Shown: positions 54,742-62,756 of the stretch, one piece after another
Layout of the letters: each line of letters begins with the position of its first letter
How positions within the stretch are numbered: the stretch's first letter is position 1
Source: Candidatus Kapaibacterium sp.
Lineage (GTDB): Bacteria > Bacteroidota > Ignavibacteria > Kapaibacteriales > UBA2268
Assembly (NCBI GenBank): GCA_937927515.1
Contig: CALBDO010000013.1
Span: forward strand, 1-64,000
Length of the DNA: 64,000 nt
Direction of reading: 5' to 3'
Made by a program: the position numbers and the translations under genes
Notes under the pieces: model-generated
What the model saw: only the letters and a program-made list of their open reading frames with translations
The model's database searches: none
What the model was told of the DNA's origin: nothing

Positions 54742-56028
54742 TTATACCCAACCGCGCATCTTTACTGCATCAACGACACGAGAGATTGCAATCATGTAAG
54801 CAGCATCGCGCATATATACACCTTTTTCATTAGAAAGCTTTAGTACTGCATGGTAAGCACTGGTCATCTTTTGGTCTAATTTAGATAAAACTTCTTCTTT
54901 TGTCCAATAATAGTTCATGTTTGATTGTACTTGTTCGAAGTAGGAGCAAGTTACACCACCAGCATTGCAAAGGAAGTCGGGAATTACGTGTATTTTTCTT
55001 TCTTTGAGGACTTCGTCTGCTTCTGGAGTTGTTGGACCATTTGCACCTTCGGCAATAATTTTAACAGTAGGTTTAATCAATACGACCGTGTCCTTGTTGA
55101 TTTGATTTTCTAATGCAGCTGGAACAAGTATATCAACTTCTTGTTCAATCCAAGCAGTTCCAGGTAGGAGTTCGTATCCTAGATCATTTGCCTTTGCTTT
55201 GTCAATTTCCCCAAATTTGTTTGTAATAGAAATTAGTTCTTCGAAACTAATACCGTCTTTTTTCCTAAAAGTAATAGCTTTTTGCTCTTGGGGGTCCCAT
55301 GTAGAAACAGCAATTGCTTTACCACCCATTTTAGTGTAAAGTTCCAATGCGTATTGGCTAACGTTTCCAAAGCCTTGAAAGCTTGCTGTTGTGTTTTGAA
55401 TTTTTATTCCCAAAAAGTTTAATGCTTCGCGGACAGTGTACATGACACCATAACCAGTTGCTTCCGTCCTACCAAGAGAACCACCCAAACCAAAGGGCTT
55501 GCCAGTAATGAAACCAGGTGCTTTGAACCCAGTTATTTTTTCGTATTCGTCGAGCATCCAAATCATATGTTGGCTAGTGGTCATAACATCGGGGGCTGGA
55601 ACATCTTGGAGCGGTCCGACGTTGCGCACTATTTGTCGCACCCAACCTCTGCAAATTTGCTCTTGTTCGCGTGGAGATAGTTGATGGGGGTCGCATACAA
55701 CACCTCCTTTCCCACCACCGAGTGGAATATCCACTACAGCAGTTTTCCACGTCATCCACATAGCAAGGGCGCGTACGGTATCAATTGTTTCGCCCGGGTG
55801 GAAGCGAATGCCACCTTTTGCGGGCCCGCGTGCATCGTTATGTTGTACTCTAAATCCTCGGAATACTTGATACGAACCATTGTCCATCCTAATAGGGATG
55901 TTGAACTGATATTCTCTTTCGGGATAAAGGAGTAGATCGCGTGTTGCTTGGTCTAAACCTAACTTTTCAGCAACAGATAAAAATTGTTGCTGTGCCATTT
56001 TGAATGGATTGAAACCTTCTGTTGACAT
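54742..56028 (-). CDS. gdhA: Glutamate dehydrogenase (Glu/Leu/Phe/Val family)
   Basis: The enzyme interconverts glutamate with 2-oxoglutarate and ammonia using NAD(P). The 428-residue length fits hexameric GDH. Signatures are GGIRFHPGETIDTVRALAMWM, PLGGGKGGVVCDP (catalytic Lys), DVPAPDVMTTSQHM and FGLGGSLGRTEATGYGV, with FQGFGNVSQYA as the NAD-binding motif. The start is ATG at 56028, preceded by AAGGAG. A perfect 8-3-8 palindrome lies 34-52 bases upstream and may be an operator. Leucine or other dehydrogenase specificity is less likely but not excluded. Confidence 0.93.
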   Translation of the reverse strand: MSTEGFNPFKMAQQQFLSVAEKLGLDQATRDLLLYPEREYQFNIPIRMDNGSYQVFRGFRVQHNDARGPAKGGIRFHPGETIDTVRALAMWMTWKTAVVDIPLGGGKGGVVCDPHQLSPREQEQICRGWVRQIVRNVGPLQDVPAPDVMTTSQHMIWMLDEYEKITGFKAPGFITGKPFGLGGSLGRTEATGYGVMYTVREALNFLGIKIQNTTASFQGFGNVSQYALELYTKMGGKAIAVSTWDPQEQKAITFRKKDGISFEELISITNKFGEIDKAKANDLGYELLPGTAWIEQEVDILVPAALENQINKDTVVLIKPTVKIIAEGANGPTTPEADEVLKERKIHVIPDFLCNAGGVTCSYFEQVQSNMNYYWTKEEVLSKLDQKMTSAYHAVLKLSNEKGVYMRDAAYMIAISRVVDAVKMRGWV

Positions 56029-56061
56029 TTTAAATTCTCCTTAATTTTAAATAACCTTCAT

Positions 56062-56080
56062 ACTTTGATAAAATCAAAGT
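56062..56080. promoter_or_regulatory. Perfect palindrome upstream of gdhA (candidate operator)
   Basis: ACTTTGAT-AAA-ATCAAAGT is an exact 8-base inverted repeat with a 3-base spacer, 34-52 bases before the gdhA start. Such a dyad could bind a dimeric regulator or form a hairpin in the leader. No regulator is identified. Confidence 0.4.
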
Positions 56081-56273
56081 TTAAAAATGCAAATTAGTAA
56101 TTTTTTCTCTGCCTTTGGTGATAGTACATCATAAATTCTTGGGTTCTGTATTTTTTTGTTAATAATTTATGTTGCTTTTGGTCTTAATTTGTTAATCTAC
56201 ATAATTACTTATTTTTAAGATAACTCGCGCTGAAAACATTTTCGTCAACACATTTGAACAACGGATGAGATTT

Positions 56274-56301
56274 TTGACAATTATAACAAAAAATTTATTA
56301 A
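56274..56301 (+). promoter_or_regulatory. Candidate promoter for ilvE
   Basis: TTGACA (56274-56279) is followed after 16 bases by TATTAA (56296-56301), which resembles a sigma-70-type -35/-10 pair. It lies 31 bases upstream of the ATG. No TAnnTTTG element is evident here. Confidence 0.3.
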
Positions 56302-56331
56302 AATTACATTTTTTAAAACTGAGGATTTATA

Positions 56332-57402
56332 ATGGGAATTAGCATCGAAAAAGCAACAACAACTCGTTATAATTCAATTGATTGGAACAATCTTGGCTTT
56401 GGTCGTTTTTTCTCCGACCATATGTTTATTAGTCGCTTTGAAAATGGTCATTGGGATGAGGGAAAGATTATTCCCTACGGTCCTATCTGTTTCGAACCTT
56501 CGATGATGACATTACATTATGGTCAAACCATTTTCGAGGGATTGAAAGCTTATTTTGATGTCAACGGTGGTGTGAACCTCTTCCGTCCTGATATGAACGC
56601 AAAGAGAATGAATAAGTCTGCAGATAGGTTATGTATACCTCGATTCAACGAAGAGAAGTTTGTCGAAGCTATTATTGAACTTGTGAAATTAGACCATAAG
56701 TTCGTCCCAAAAGTTTATGGTCAATCTCTTTATATTAGGCCAGTTTGCTTCGGTAGCAGTTGTGTCCTGGGGGTACATCCTGCATCTGAGTATACTTTTA
56801 TTATCATCACTTCTCCTGTCGCATCGTACTATCCAGAGGGTTTAAATCCGGTAAAAATTTTAATTGAAGACCAATTTGTCCGTGCAGTCCGCGGTGGTTT
56901 GGGCGACTCGAAAACCGCTGCGAATTATGCAGCTTCGCTTTATGCAGGACAAAAAGCCAAAGAAATGGGATTTTCTCAGGTTCTATGGCTCGATGGCATA
57001 CAACATGAATTTGTCGATGAGGTTGGTGCAATGAACATAATGTTCGTAATTGATGACGTTCTAATAACTCCACCGCTTTATCAGGGTTCAATTCTTCCTG
57101 GTGTTACTCGCGATTCGGTGCTATGTCTGGCAAAAGAATTTGGAATTAAAGTGCAAGAAAGGTCAATAAAAATACAAGAAGTGATTCAAGCTTATGAAAA
57201 AGGGACGTTGCAGGAAGTTTTCGGCACTGGAACCGCTGCGACTATCTCCCCCGTTGGCGTTTTGTATTACCATGGCAAAGAGATGATTATCAATAATAAT
57301 CAGATAGGACCAGTTGCACAAAAGATGTATGATACTCTCACTGATATACAGTATGGAAAAATCAAAGATATTTACAATTGGATAGTTCATATTGATATTT
57401 AA
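56332..57402 (+). CDS. ilvE: Branched-chain amino acid aminotransferase (class II)
   Basis: IlvE transfers amino groups between leucine, isoleucine or valine and 2-oxoglutarate with PLP. The 356-residue length fits class II enzymes. The PLP lysine is in GDSKTAANYAAS and other family motifs are HYGQTIFEGLKAYF, SLYIRPVCFGSS, WLDGIQHEFVDEVG and GTGTAATISPVG. GAGGA precedes the ATG. It is divergent from gdhA, which would supply glutamate or 2-oxoglutarate, so the pair forms a nitrogen-linked neighbourhood. Confidence 0.95.
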   Translation: MGISIEKATTTRYNSIDWNNLGFGRFFSDHMFISRFENGHWDEGKIIPYGPICFEPSMMTLHYGQTIFEGLKAYFDVNGGVNLFRPDMNAKRMNKSADRLCIPRFNEEKFVEAIIELVKLDHKFVPKVYGQSLYIRPVCFGSSCVLGVHPASEYTFIIITSPVASYYPEGLNPVKILIEDQFVRAVRGGLGDSKTAANYAASLYAGQKAKEMGFSQVLWLDGIQHEFVDEVGAMNIMFVIDDVLITPPLYQGSILPGVTRDSVLCLAKEFGIKVQERSIKIQEVIQAYEKGTLQEVFGTGTAATISPVGVLYYHGKEMIINNNQIGPVAQKMYDTLTDIQYGKIKDIYNWIVHIDI

Positions 57403-57449
57403 TTCTGTGTACTACTTTCTGGTTTAATTTAATTTTTTAAAAATTTTTT

Positions 57450-57457
57450 TATATTTG
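57450..57457 (+). promoter_or_regulatory. Candidate -7 element TATATTTG for the Bax inhibitor-1 gene
   Basis: TATATTTG fits TAnnTTTG and lies 29 bases before the ATG at 57487, leaving room for a leader of about 22 bases that includes a weak AGG before the start. Confidence 0.35.
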
Positions 57458-57486
57458 TTTTTTCAAAAATTTTAGATAGGTTTATT

Positions 57487-58185
57487 ATGCAAAATGATAT
57501 TTCATCATTTACAAGTCCTTCCTTGGAAATAGCACTCCAGGGATATATTCGAAAAACTTATCTTTGGATGATGAGTGGATTGCTCATATCTGGTCTAACT
57601 GCTTATTACACTTCGTACTCATTACTCATTTTTCAACTGATTGCTAATCCAATGCTTTTCTTCCTTATAATTATTGCTGAATTAGGTTTGGTTTGGTATC
57701 TCTCATCAAGGGTAATGATGCTACAAGGAATGACTGCTGGACTTTTGTTTATACTGTATTCTTTTTTAAATGGGTTAACTCTTTCGATTATATTTGTTGT
57801 GTATGTGGGATCTAGCATTCAGAATGTCTTTTTTACTACTGCTGCTCTTTTCGCTGCTATGAGTTTTTATGGGTACACCACCAAGCGAAATCTTACAAGT
57901 TTCGGCAGCTTTCTTTTAATGGGACTCATCGGTATTATTATTGCATCTGTAATTAATATCTTCTTAGCAAGTTCGGCGCTCGATTTTGTTATCTCCATTA
58001 TCGGAGTTTTTGTCTTTGTTGGTTTAACTGCCTATGATACCCAAAAGATTAAAGCTATGTTCTATGAATTAAGTGACGACCAAGTTGCTCTTGGAAAGTA
58101 TTCCATCCTTGCAGCACTTACCTTATATCTCGATTTCATTAACCTCTTTCTGTTTCTACTTAGGCTTTTTGGGCGGAGAAGATAA
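57487..58185 (+). CDS. Bax inhibitor-1/YccA family membrane protein
   Basis: The 232-residue protein has about seven membrane helices, starting WMMSGLLISGLTAYYTS and including GLTLSIIFVVYVG, the conserved ATAALFAAMSFYGY-like segment (FFTTAALFAAMSFYGYTTK) and the C-terminal GLTAYDTQKIK with acidic-residue pair, a calcium-leak/pH-sensing signature in the TMBIM family. It is an inner-membrane protein; in bacteria the family is linked to pH-dependent calcium leak, but the physiological role is not settled. The next gene starts 6 bases later. Confidence 0.92.
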   Translation: MQNDISSFTSPSLEIALQGYIRKTYLWMMSGLLISGLTAYYTSYSLLIFQLIANPMLFFLIIIAELGLVWYLSSRVMMLQGMTAGLLFILYSFLNGLTLSIIFVVYVGSSIQNVFFTTAALFAAMSFYGYTTKRNLTSFGSFLLMGLIGIIIASVINIFLASSALDFVISIIGVFVFVGLTAYDTQKIKAMFYELSDDQVALGKYSILAALTLYLDFINLFLFLLRLFGRRR

Positions 58186-58191
58186 ACAATT

Positions 58192-58578
58192 ATGCTGGAT
58201 TTTGCCGACCCGTTTGAGCTTTTGCAAAATGCTCTCCAAGAATATGAGTCTGAAAATTTCAATAAAGTAATTCATATTTTGGAAAATGGGGTTGATTTTG
58301 CCGACGACACCCCTCTTTATTATTCTCTATTGTCAAAAGCGTATCTAAAGGTTGGTGATTTTCTTAAATCCTCCACCGTTGTTCAGTCGGGCTTAGAAAA
58401 ATTTCCATTCAATAAAAGTTTATTGCTTTTAAAAAACGACCTAAAGTCAATAATGCTTCGTCTGGAAGGTACAAACCGAAATTTTAGAGCAGAGAATTTG
58501 CGCAAAGTAAACGGACTTTTCTTTCACCTTGGTTTCGATACACTAAGAGTTCTTAAATTCCGCAAAATACTTTCTTAA
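58192..58578 (+). CDS. Small TPR-like protein
   Basis: This 128-residue protein is predicted to be mostly helical, with a repeat-like pattern LLQNALQEYESENFNKVIHILENG and YYSLLSKAYLKVGDFLKSSTVVQSGLEKFP that looks like two or three TPR motifs. There is no signal peptide and no catalytic motif. It follows the Bax inhibitor-1 gene by 6 bases and lies 49 bases before the CgeB-like glycosyltransferase, so it probably belongs to one of these transcription units. Its partner is unknown. Confidence 0.65.
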   Translation: MLDFADPFELLQNALQEYESENFNKVIHILENGVDFADDTPLYYSLLSKAYLKVGDFLKSSTVVQSGLEKFPFNKSLLLLKNDLKSIMLRLEGTNRNFRAENLRKVNGLFFHLGFDTLRVLKFRKILS

Positions 58579-58627
58579 TTTAGTTTGACTTAATTAGTGC
58601 ACTCTTTTTTAGAACAGAGAAATTTCT

Positions 58628-59719
58628 ATGGTAATTGTTGTTTGTTGTTTAAAGTATGAATATGGGTATCCAGAGCGTGGATTTAGTTTTGAATATTATA
58701 ATTTTCTCGACACCTTATGCAAAATGGATGGGGGAAAGAACAAAATTATTCATTTTGCATTCGATGAAATTTATCAGAAGTACGGAAGAATACAGATGAA
58801 TAATAAACTTGTCGATGTGGTACGACAGTACTCTCCAGATTTAGTATTCTTTTTTCTTTACAAAGAAGAGTTTAGCAAGGATGTTTTGTTGTATTTAAAA
58901 AATGAGTTGAAAGTTACTACCTTCAATTGGTTTGCTGATGACCATTGGCGGTTCTATAATTTCAGCAGGCACTGGGCTCCGTATTTTACATATGTCTCTA
59001 CGACGGATTCTGAAGCAATTAGGAAATACAATAAATACGGAATAACTAATGTAATTAAAACACAATGGGGGTTTAATCATTTTTTATATAAAAAACCAGA
59101 GGACTTTGATTTGGCTGGTGAAATAAAATACAAATACGATGTAACTTTTGTAGGTCAAAAGCACAGCAATCGTGCTAGTTTAATTAAGTATCTAACAAAA
59201 AGAAATGTACAAGTGCATTGTTGGGGGAAGGGATGGGAAAATGGTCGATTGCCATTTGAGCAAATGTTGGAAGTGTTTCGCTTGTCGAGAATTAATTTAA
59301 ATTTTAGCAACGCATCTGGAGGTTTTACTCTAAGAAGTTTAGTCTCTTTGTTTTTAACAAGGAGAATAGACCACAAATTGCGGTTTCATCCCTTTCAATT
59401 GTTACCAGATAACATTCGTTCGACATCCCACAGAATTTTTGGAAAGCAAATCAAAGGAAGAGTTTTTGAAATTGTTGGTTCCGGTGGTTTCTTGTTAACG
59501 CAAAATGCAGATAATTTATACGAATATTTTGTCGATGGAAAAGAAATTGCAATTTTCAACGACAAAAAGGAACTTTTGGAAAAAATAAACTTTTATTTGC
59601 AAAACGAAGAGCTAAGGAAAGAAATAGCTTTGAATGGTTATTTACGAGCATTGAAAGAACATACTTACGAGGCAAGATTCAAAGAACTTTTTAAGAAAAT
59701 GAAACTAATTGAGGAGTGA
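58628..59719 (+). CDS. CgeB-like glycosyltransferase
   Basis: The 363-residue protein resembles CgeB/family 1-type glycosyltransferases: FFFLYKEEFS and FNWFADDHWR in the N-terminal half, then YDVTFVGQKHSNRASLIKYL, an acceptor/donor domain, and the C-terminal sugar-nucleotide-binding segment RVFEIVGSGGFLLT, ending with a short helical tail (NGYLRALKEHTYEARFKELF). It is cytoplasmic. The following methyltransferase gene starts only 5 bases after its stop, so the two are probably a small polysaccharide-modification unit. Confidence 0.85.
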   Translation: MVIVVCCLKYEYGYPERGFSFEYYNFLDTLCKMDGGKNKIIHFAFDEIYQKYGRIQMNNKLVDVVRQYSPDLVFFFLYKEEFSKDVLLYLKNELKVTTFNWFADDHWRFYNFSRHWAPYFTYVSTTDSEAIRKYNKYGITNVIKTQWGFNHFLYKKPEDFDLAGEIKYKYDVTFVGQKHSNRASLIKYLTKRNVQVHCWGKGWENGRLPFEQMLEVFRLSRINLNFSNASGGFTLRSLVSLFLTRRIDHKLRFHPFQLLPDNIRSTSHRIFGKQIKGRVFEIVGSGGFLLTQNADNLYEYFVDGKEIAIFNDKKELLEKINFYLQNEELRKEIALNGYLRALKEHTYEARFKELFKKMKLIEE

Positions 59720-59723
59720 GTTC

Positions 59724-60413
59724 ATGAAAATACATCTTGGTTGTGGCGACAAATATCTCGAGGGTTATGTAAATGTTGACCTTCCTCCGAGCGAGCATAC
59801 TGTGATGCAAGCAAAAGCAGATATGTATGCGGATATACGAACTTTAGAGTTTCCAGATAATTCCATTGAAGAAGTCAGGTCTCATCATCTTTTTGAGCAT
59901 TTCAATCGAGCAGAGGCGTTGAAATTATTAGTTCGTTGGAGAAAATGGCTAAAGGTTGGAGGCATTTTACATATTCAAACACCGGACTTTGCTGCTTGCG
60001 TTTTTAAATATTTGTTTGCACCGTTGAAATTTCGGATGCAACTCGGACGGCATATTTTTGGGTCGCAAGAAGCACAGTGGGCAAATCATTTGGATTTTTG
60101 GGACAAGAGGAAATTCAAATTTGTTTTGGAAAGTTTAGGCTTCGATATTTTAAAAATAAAAAGATACTTAAATTCTTTTCATAAACACTATTCCCACATT
60201 CCATTTTCAAGCTTGATTGGTGAGTTAATACCAGAAAAAATTTATCAAAAGTATGGTGGATATAAATTGCCAGATATAGTTGTTATTGCTAAAAAGAATG
60301 ATAAAGAAGTGGACTATCGTTTCGTCGTCGAGAACTTACTAAAAATGTATCTCATCGGAAAAGAGGACAATAAAATGCTAGATGTGTGGTTAAGCGTGTT
60401 TAATGAAATCTAA
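59724..60413 (+). CDS. SAM-dependent methyltransferase
   Basis: The start at ATG 59724 (230 codons including stop) has AGGAG just before it; the frame is also open from a TTG 15 bases upstream, inside the previous gene. The SAM motif is HLGCGDKYLEGYVNVD at the N-terminus, followed by SHHLFEHF (motif II region) and WLKVGGILHIQTPDF. This resembles methyltransferases in sugar-chain loci. It follows the CgeB-like glycosyltransferase and is the last gene before a terminator. Confidence 0.85.
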   Translation: MKIHLGCGDKYLEGYVNVDLPPSEHTVMQAKADMYADIRTLEFPDNSIEEVRSHHLFEHFNRAEALKLLVRWRKWLKVGGILHIQTPDFAACVFKYLFAPLKFRMQLGRHIFGSQEAQWANHLDFWDKRKFKFVLESLGFDILKIKRYLNSFHKHYSHIPFSSLIGELIPEKIYQKYGGYKLPDIVVIAKKNDKEVDYRFVVENLLKMYLIGKEDNKMLDVWLSVFNEI

Positions 60414-60537
60414 TATTTTCAAAGTTAATTTGTTTCCATATGATAAATAAAAAATTTAAACGACTATTAATTACCTAAACAACTAAGCAAACAGGTATAT
60501 TCAGTAAAGTATTTTCTGTATTTTCTAATAATAAAAA

Positions 60538-60563
60538 TCTCTCCTCGAGGAGGAGAGACTTTT
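60538..60563. terminator. Bidirectional rho-independent terminator
   Basis: A 9-base-pair stem (TCTCTCCTC paired with GAGGAGAGA) with a 3-base loop is flanked by A5 and T5 runs. It lies between the methyltransferase gene (+) and the convergent phytase-like gene (-). Confidence 0.82.
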
Positions 60564-60591
60564 TATAACTTGGTGGACGCTTGATATCAAA

Positions 60592-61734
60592 CTAATACAG
60601 AGGTTTTTGGAGTCTAATAAAGTAAATAACGTTTTCATCCTGTTTATTATTCATAAGTGGCATTGACTTTGTCACAACGGCACCATTTTCAGTAACAATA
60701 CCAAAATCATCGTCATTAACAATAGCAATCAAGGTGTTACTTAGGACCACTATTCCCTCCGGTTTGTCGTGTGGGTAATTAGGTATAGACATGATATCAA
60801 ATACCTCTTGTTTTGTAACGCATTTTAATAGAGACTTCAACTCATCTTCACTTAATTGTTCAATTGTTTTGTTATTAAACATTAAACCATTTTCTTGATT
60901 GCTATGAACATCGGTGGCATTTGAAATGTCTATTTTATATAACTTTTTAACGATGTTTGAACCAAGACCAGGGGTCTTCCCATCTCTTTCAAGAACTAGA
61001 AATGTAGTGTTAGTTAAAGCTGCAATCTCGCTAATTGCTGTGGCTGTGGTGTCCAATAAATAAATATATTCTTTAAATTTTGACGTTGCAATTTCATAGA
61101 ACAGTATTCTACAAGCTTTAGATGTTTTTTGGACATCTTTATTGGGATTAAGCAAAGGGGATTGCATAATTCCAACAAGATATCTGCCATCGGGAGTAAT
61201 TGTCAGCCCCTCCATTCCACGATTAGGTCTACGATACTTGTAAACTGGTGGTAACTTTTTTCCTCCAACCCCATTTCCAAATGGATTTATCCAATCTATT
61301 GCCTTTCCATCGGCGTCAAAGTGTATAAGGTATGGCCCATATTCGTCGGCAACCCAGAAGGTTCCATCTTTCATTGCTACGAGGGCTTCAGGGTCGATAC
61401 CTTTTGGGTCGTAATTTAAAACATTTCCATTAAGGTCCAGTGGTGTTTCTCCAGTTCCACCAGAGCCAACTGGATTGGGCAGACCAGTTAAGTTCTTACC
61501 GGTTTCATCCTTAAGGTAAATGACCTTTTCGAGTATAAGCTTACCATCAACAAGTTTGAACTTTCCTATTTGGGGTGTAAAGTCTGGTTTTGGAAATATT
61601 TTCTCATTGGACTTTGCCCCATCAATATTTGGACCACGGTCTGTAAGAGCATAAAATACACCATTTTGATTGCTCGACAGAGCAGACCCAAAACCCCCGT
61701 TAACAACATTTACTCCATTTGAGGTGGTTAACAA
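60592..61734 (-). CDS. Esterase-like/phytase-family protein, apparently frameshifted at its 5' end
   Basis: The 380-residue frame belongs to the phytase-type beta-propeller family (PF13449-like): FYALTDRGPNIDG, DPEALVAMKDGTFWVADEYGP, RGMEGLTITPDGRYLVGIMQS, DKPEGIVVLSNTLIAIVNDDD. It would hydrolyse phosphate esters or bind calcium outside the cell. The displayed frame begins at TTG 61734, but conserved-looking sequence continues upstream in the same frame and leads to a lipobox-like LSCS that no start codon can reach. The natural start is more likely ATG 61861 in another frame. See the separate entry for the leader. Confidence 0.8.
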   Translation of the reverse strand: MLTTSNGVNVVNGGFGSALSSNQNGVFYALTDRGPNIDGAKSNEKIFPKPDFTPQIGKFKLVDGKLILEKVIYLKDETGKNLTGLPNPVGSGGTGETPLDLNGNVLNYDPKGIDPEALVAMKDGTFWVADEYGPYLIHFDADGKAIDWINPFGNGVGGKKLPPVYKYRRPNRGMEGLTITPDGRYLVGIMQSPLLNPNKDVQKTSKACRILFYEIATSKFKEYIYLLDTTATAISEIAALTNTTFLVLERDGKTPGLGSNIVKKLYKIDISNATDVHSNQENGLMFNNKTIEQLSEDELKSLLKCVTKQEVFDIMSIPNYPHDKPEGIVVLSNTLIAIVNDDDFGIVTENGAVVTKSMPLMNNKQDENVIYFIRLQKPLY

Positions 61735-61861
61735 AACGTCTCTTTTACTGATTACAACTTTGTCAGGGTAGTTAATCGAGGGATTTACAGAATTATCATC
61801 CTTTGAGCACGAAAGAGTAAATAAATAGGATTATAATTAAAATACCTACTGATAATTTCAT
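61735..61861 (-). pseudogene. Out-of-frame lipoprotein leader of the phytase-like gene
   Basis: From ATG 61861 one reads MKLSVGILIIILFI, a good signal peptide start, but that frame stops at TGA 61796-61798. In the frame of the main gene, the same region reads YLFTLSCSKDDNSVNPSINY, with a lipobox cysteine codon at 61807-61809, then runs in frame into the phytase-like domain. Joining the two needs one base change in frame near 61825-61835. This could be a true mutation, a sequencing or assembly error, or programmed frameshifting. Confidence 0.6.
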
Positions 61862-62013
61862 AAAACCTCAGAAAATATAACAAACAAAATGGCAACTTAA
61901 TTGAGATGGATTAGTGTTGTGTTAACGAAATGTTTGTAATAAATAAATTAGTAAATTTTAAGTTTAAGTTTGTACATTCTGCACACTTTTGTTTTTGATA
62001 AAAAATAATATTG

Positions 62014-62021
62014 TAGTTTTG
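62014..62021 (+). promoter_or_regulatory. Candidate -7 element TAGTTTTG for ccmB
   Basis: TAGTTTTG fits TAnnTTTG and ends 11 bases before the TTG start of ccmB, implying a leader of only about 5 bases and no ribosome site. Confidence 0.35.
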
Positions 62022-62032
62022 CAAAATCTATA

Positions 62033-62710
62033 TTGAACAATTTTGAATTGAAAAGTTTTATTGCAATTGCATACAAGGATTTAAAGATTGAATTTAAAAA
62101 TCGTTATTCTCTAACGACTACAATATTGTTTACACTTGTCTCCACCACAATAGTAAACTTTAGTATTCCTACATCGTTTATTGAAACGCCCATTTATGCT
62201 GGTATCCTTTGGATTGTAATATTTTTTGCTTCAACGACTGGGATGACTCGAAGCTTCATAAGCGAAGAAGAGAAAGGTACAGTGCTTTTGTTAAGGTTTT
62301 TATCAAACCCTTATGATGTTTTCTTCGGTAAATTTATCTTTAACCTTTTCATTTCCTTAATTGTAAATATTACTGCAATTCTTTTATTCCTTGTTTTTTT
62401 TGACAAGGTTAAAATTTATCATTTTTTGCTATTTGTACTTACCATTCTTAACTCTGGAATTAGTATTGCAGGATGTTCGACAATAATTGGTGCAATTGTT
62501 GCCAAAGCCAATGTCAAAGGGGCTTTGTTTCCGATTCTTTCATTACCGATACTTATACCTGTTTTGATGGTTGGAATAGAAGCCACTCAGTTTTCAATTT
62601 TGGGGAAAAATCTTGATTTGGTACTGCAGAACAATGTAATGATTTTTGGATATACTGGACTCTTGATAACTCTCTCTTCACTTATGTTTGAATTTGTTTG
62701 GAAAGAATAA
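62033..62710 (+). CDS. ccmB: Heme exporter protein CcmB
   Basis: CcmB is the membrane subunit of the CcmAB ABC transporter used in cytochrome c maturation (System I). The 225-residue protein has about six helices and the family features FIAIAYKDLKIEFKNRYSLTT, FFASTTGMTRSFISEEEKGT and a conserved stretch including SLPILIPVLMVGIEAT. The start is probably TTG at 62033, in a poor context; a second TTG at 62048 is possible. No other ccm gene is seen in the window, and speA follows 46 bases later on the same strand. Confidence 0.88.
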   Translation: MNNFELKSFIAIAYKDLKIEFKNRYSLTTTILFTLVSTTIVNFSIPTSFIETPIYAGILWIVIFFASTTGMTRSFISEEEKGTVLLLRFLSNPYDVFFGKFIFNLFISLIVNITAILLFLVFFDKVKIYHFLLFVLTILNSGISIAGCSTIIGAIVAKANVKGALFPILSLPILIPVLMVGIEATQFSILGKNLDLVLQNNVMIFGYTGLLITLSSLMFEFVWKE

Positions 62711-62720
62711 CGAATTGAAT

Positions 62721-62728
62721 TAATTTTG
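62721..62728 (+). promoter_or_regulatory. Candidate -7 element TAATTTTG for speA
   Basis: TAATTTTG fits TAnnTTTG and lies 28 bases before the speA ATG at 62757, in the 46-base gap after ccmB. Confidence 0.4.
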
Positions 62729-62756
62729 TAAGTTTTGTAAAATTAAAAATTTGCCT

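Larger units (their letters stand above)
56029..56331. other. Intergenic region between divergent gdhA and ilvE
   Basis: This 303-base AT-rich stretch holds no convincing gene. It contains the palindrome at 56062-56080 near gdhA and a TTGACA-like -35 with a TATTAA at 56296-56301 near ilvE. I see nothing else in it. Confidence 0.6.
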
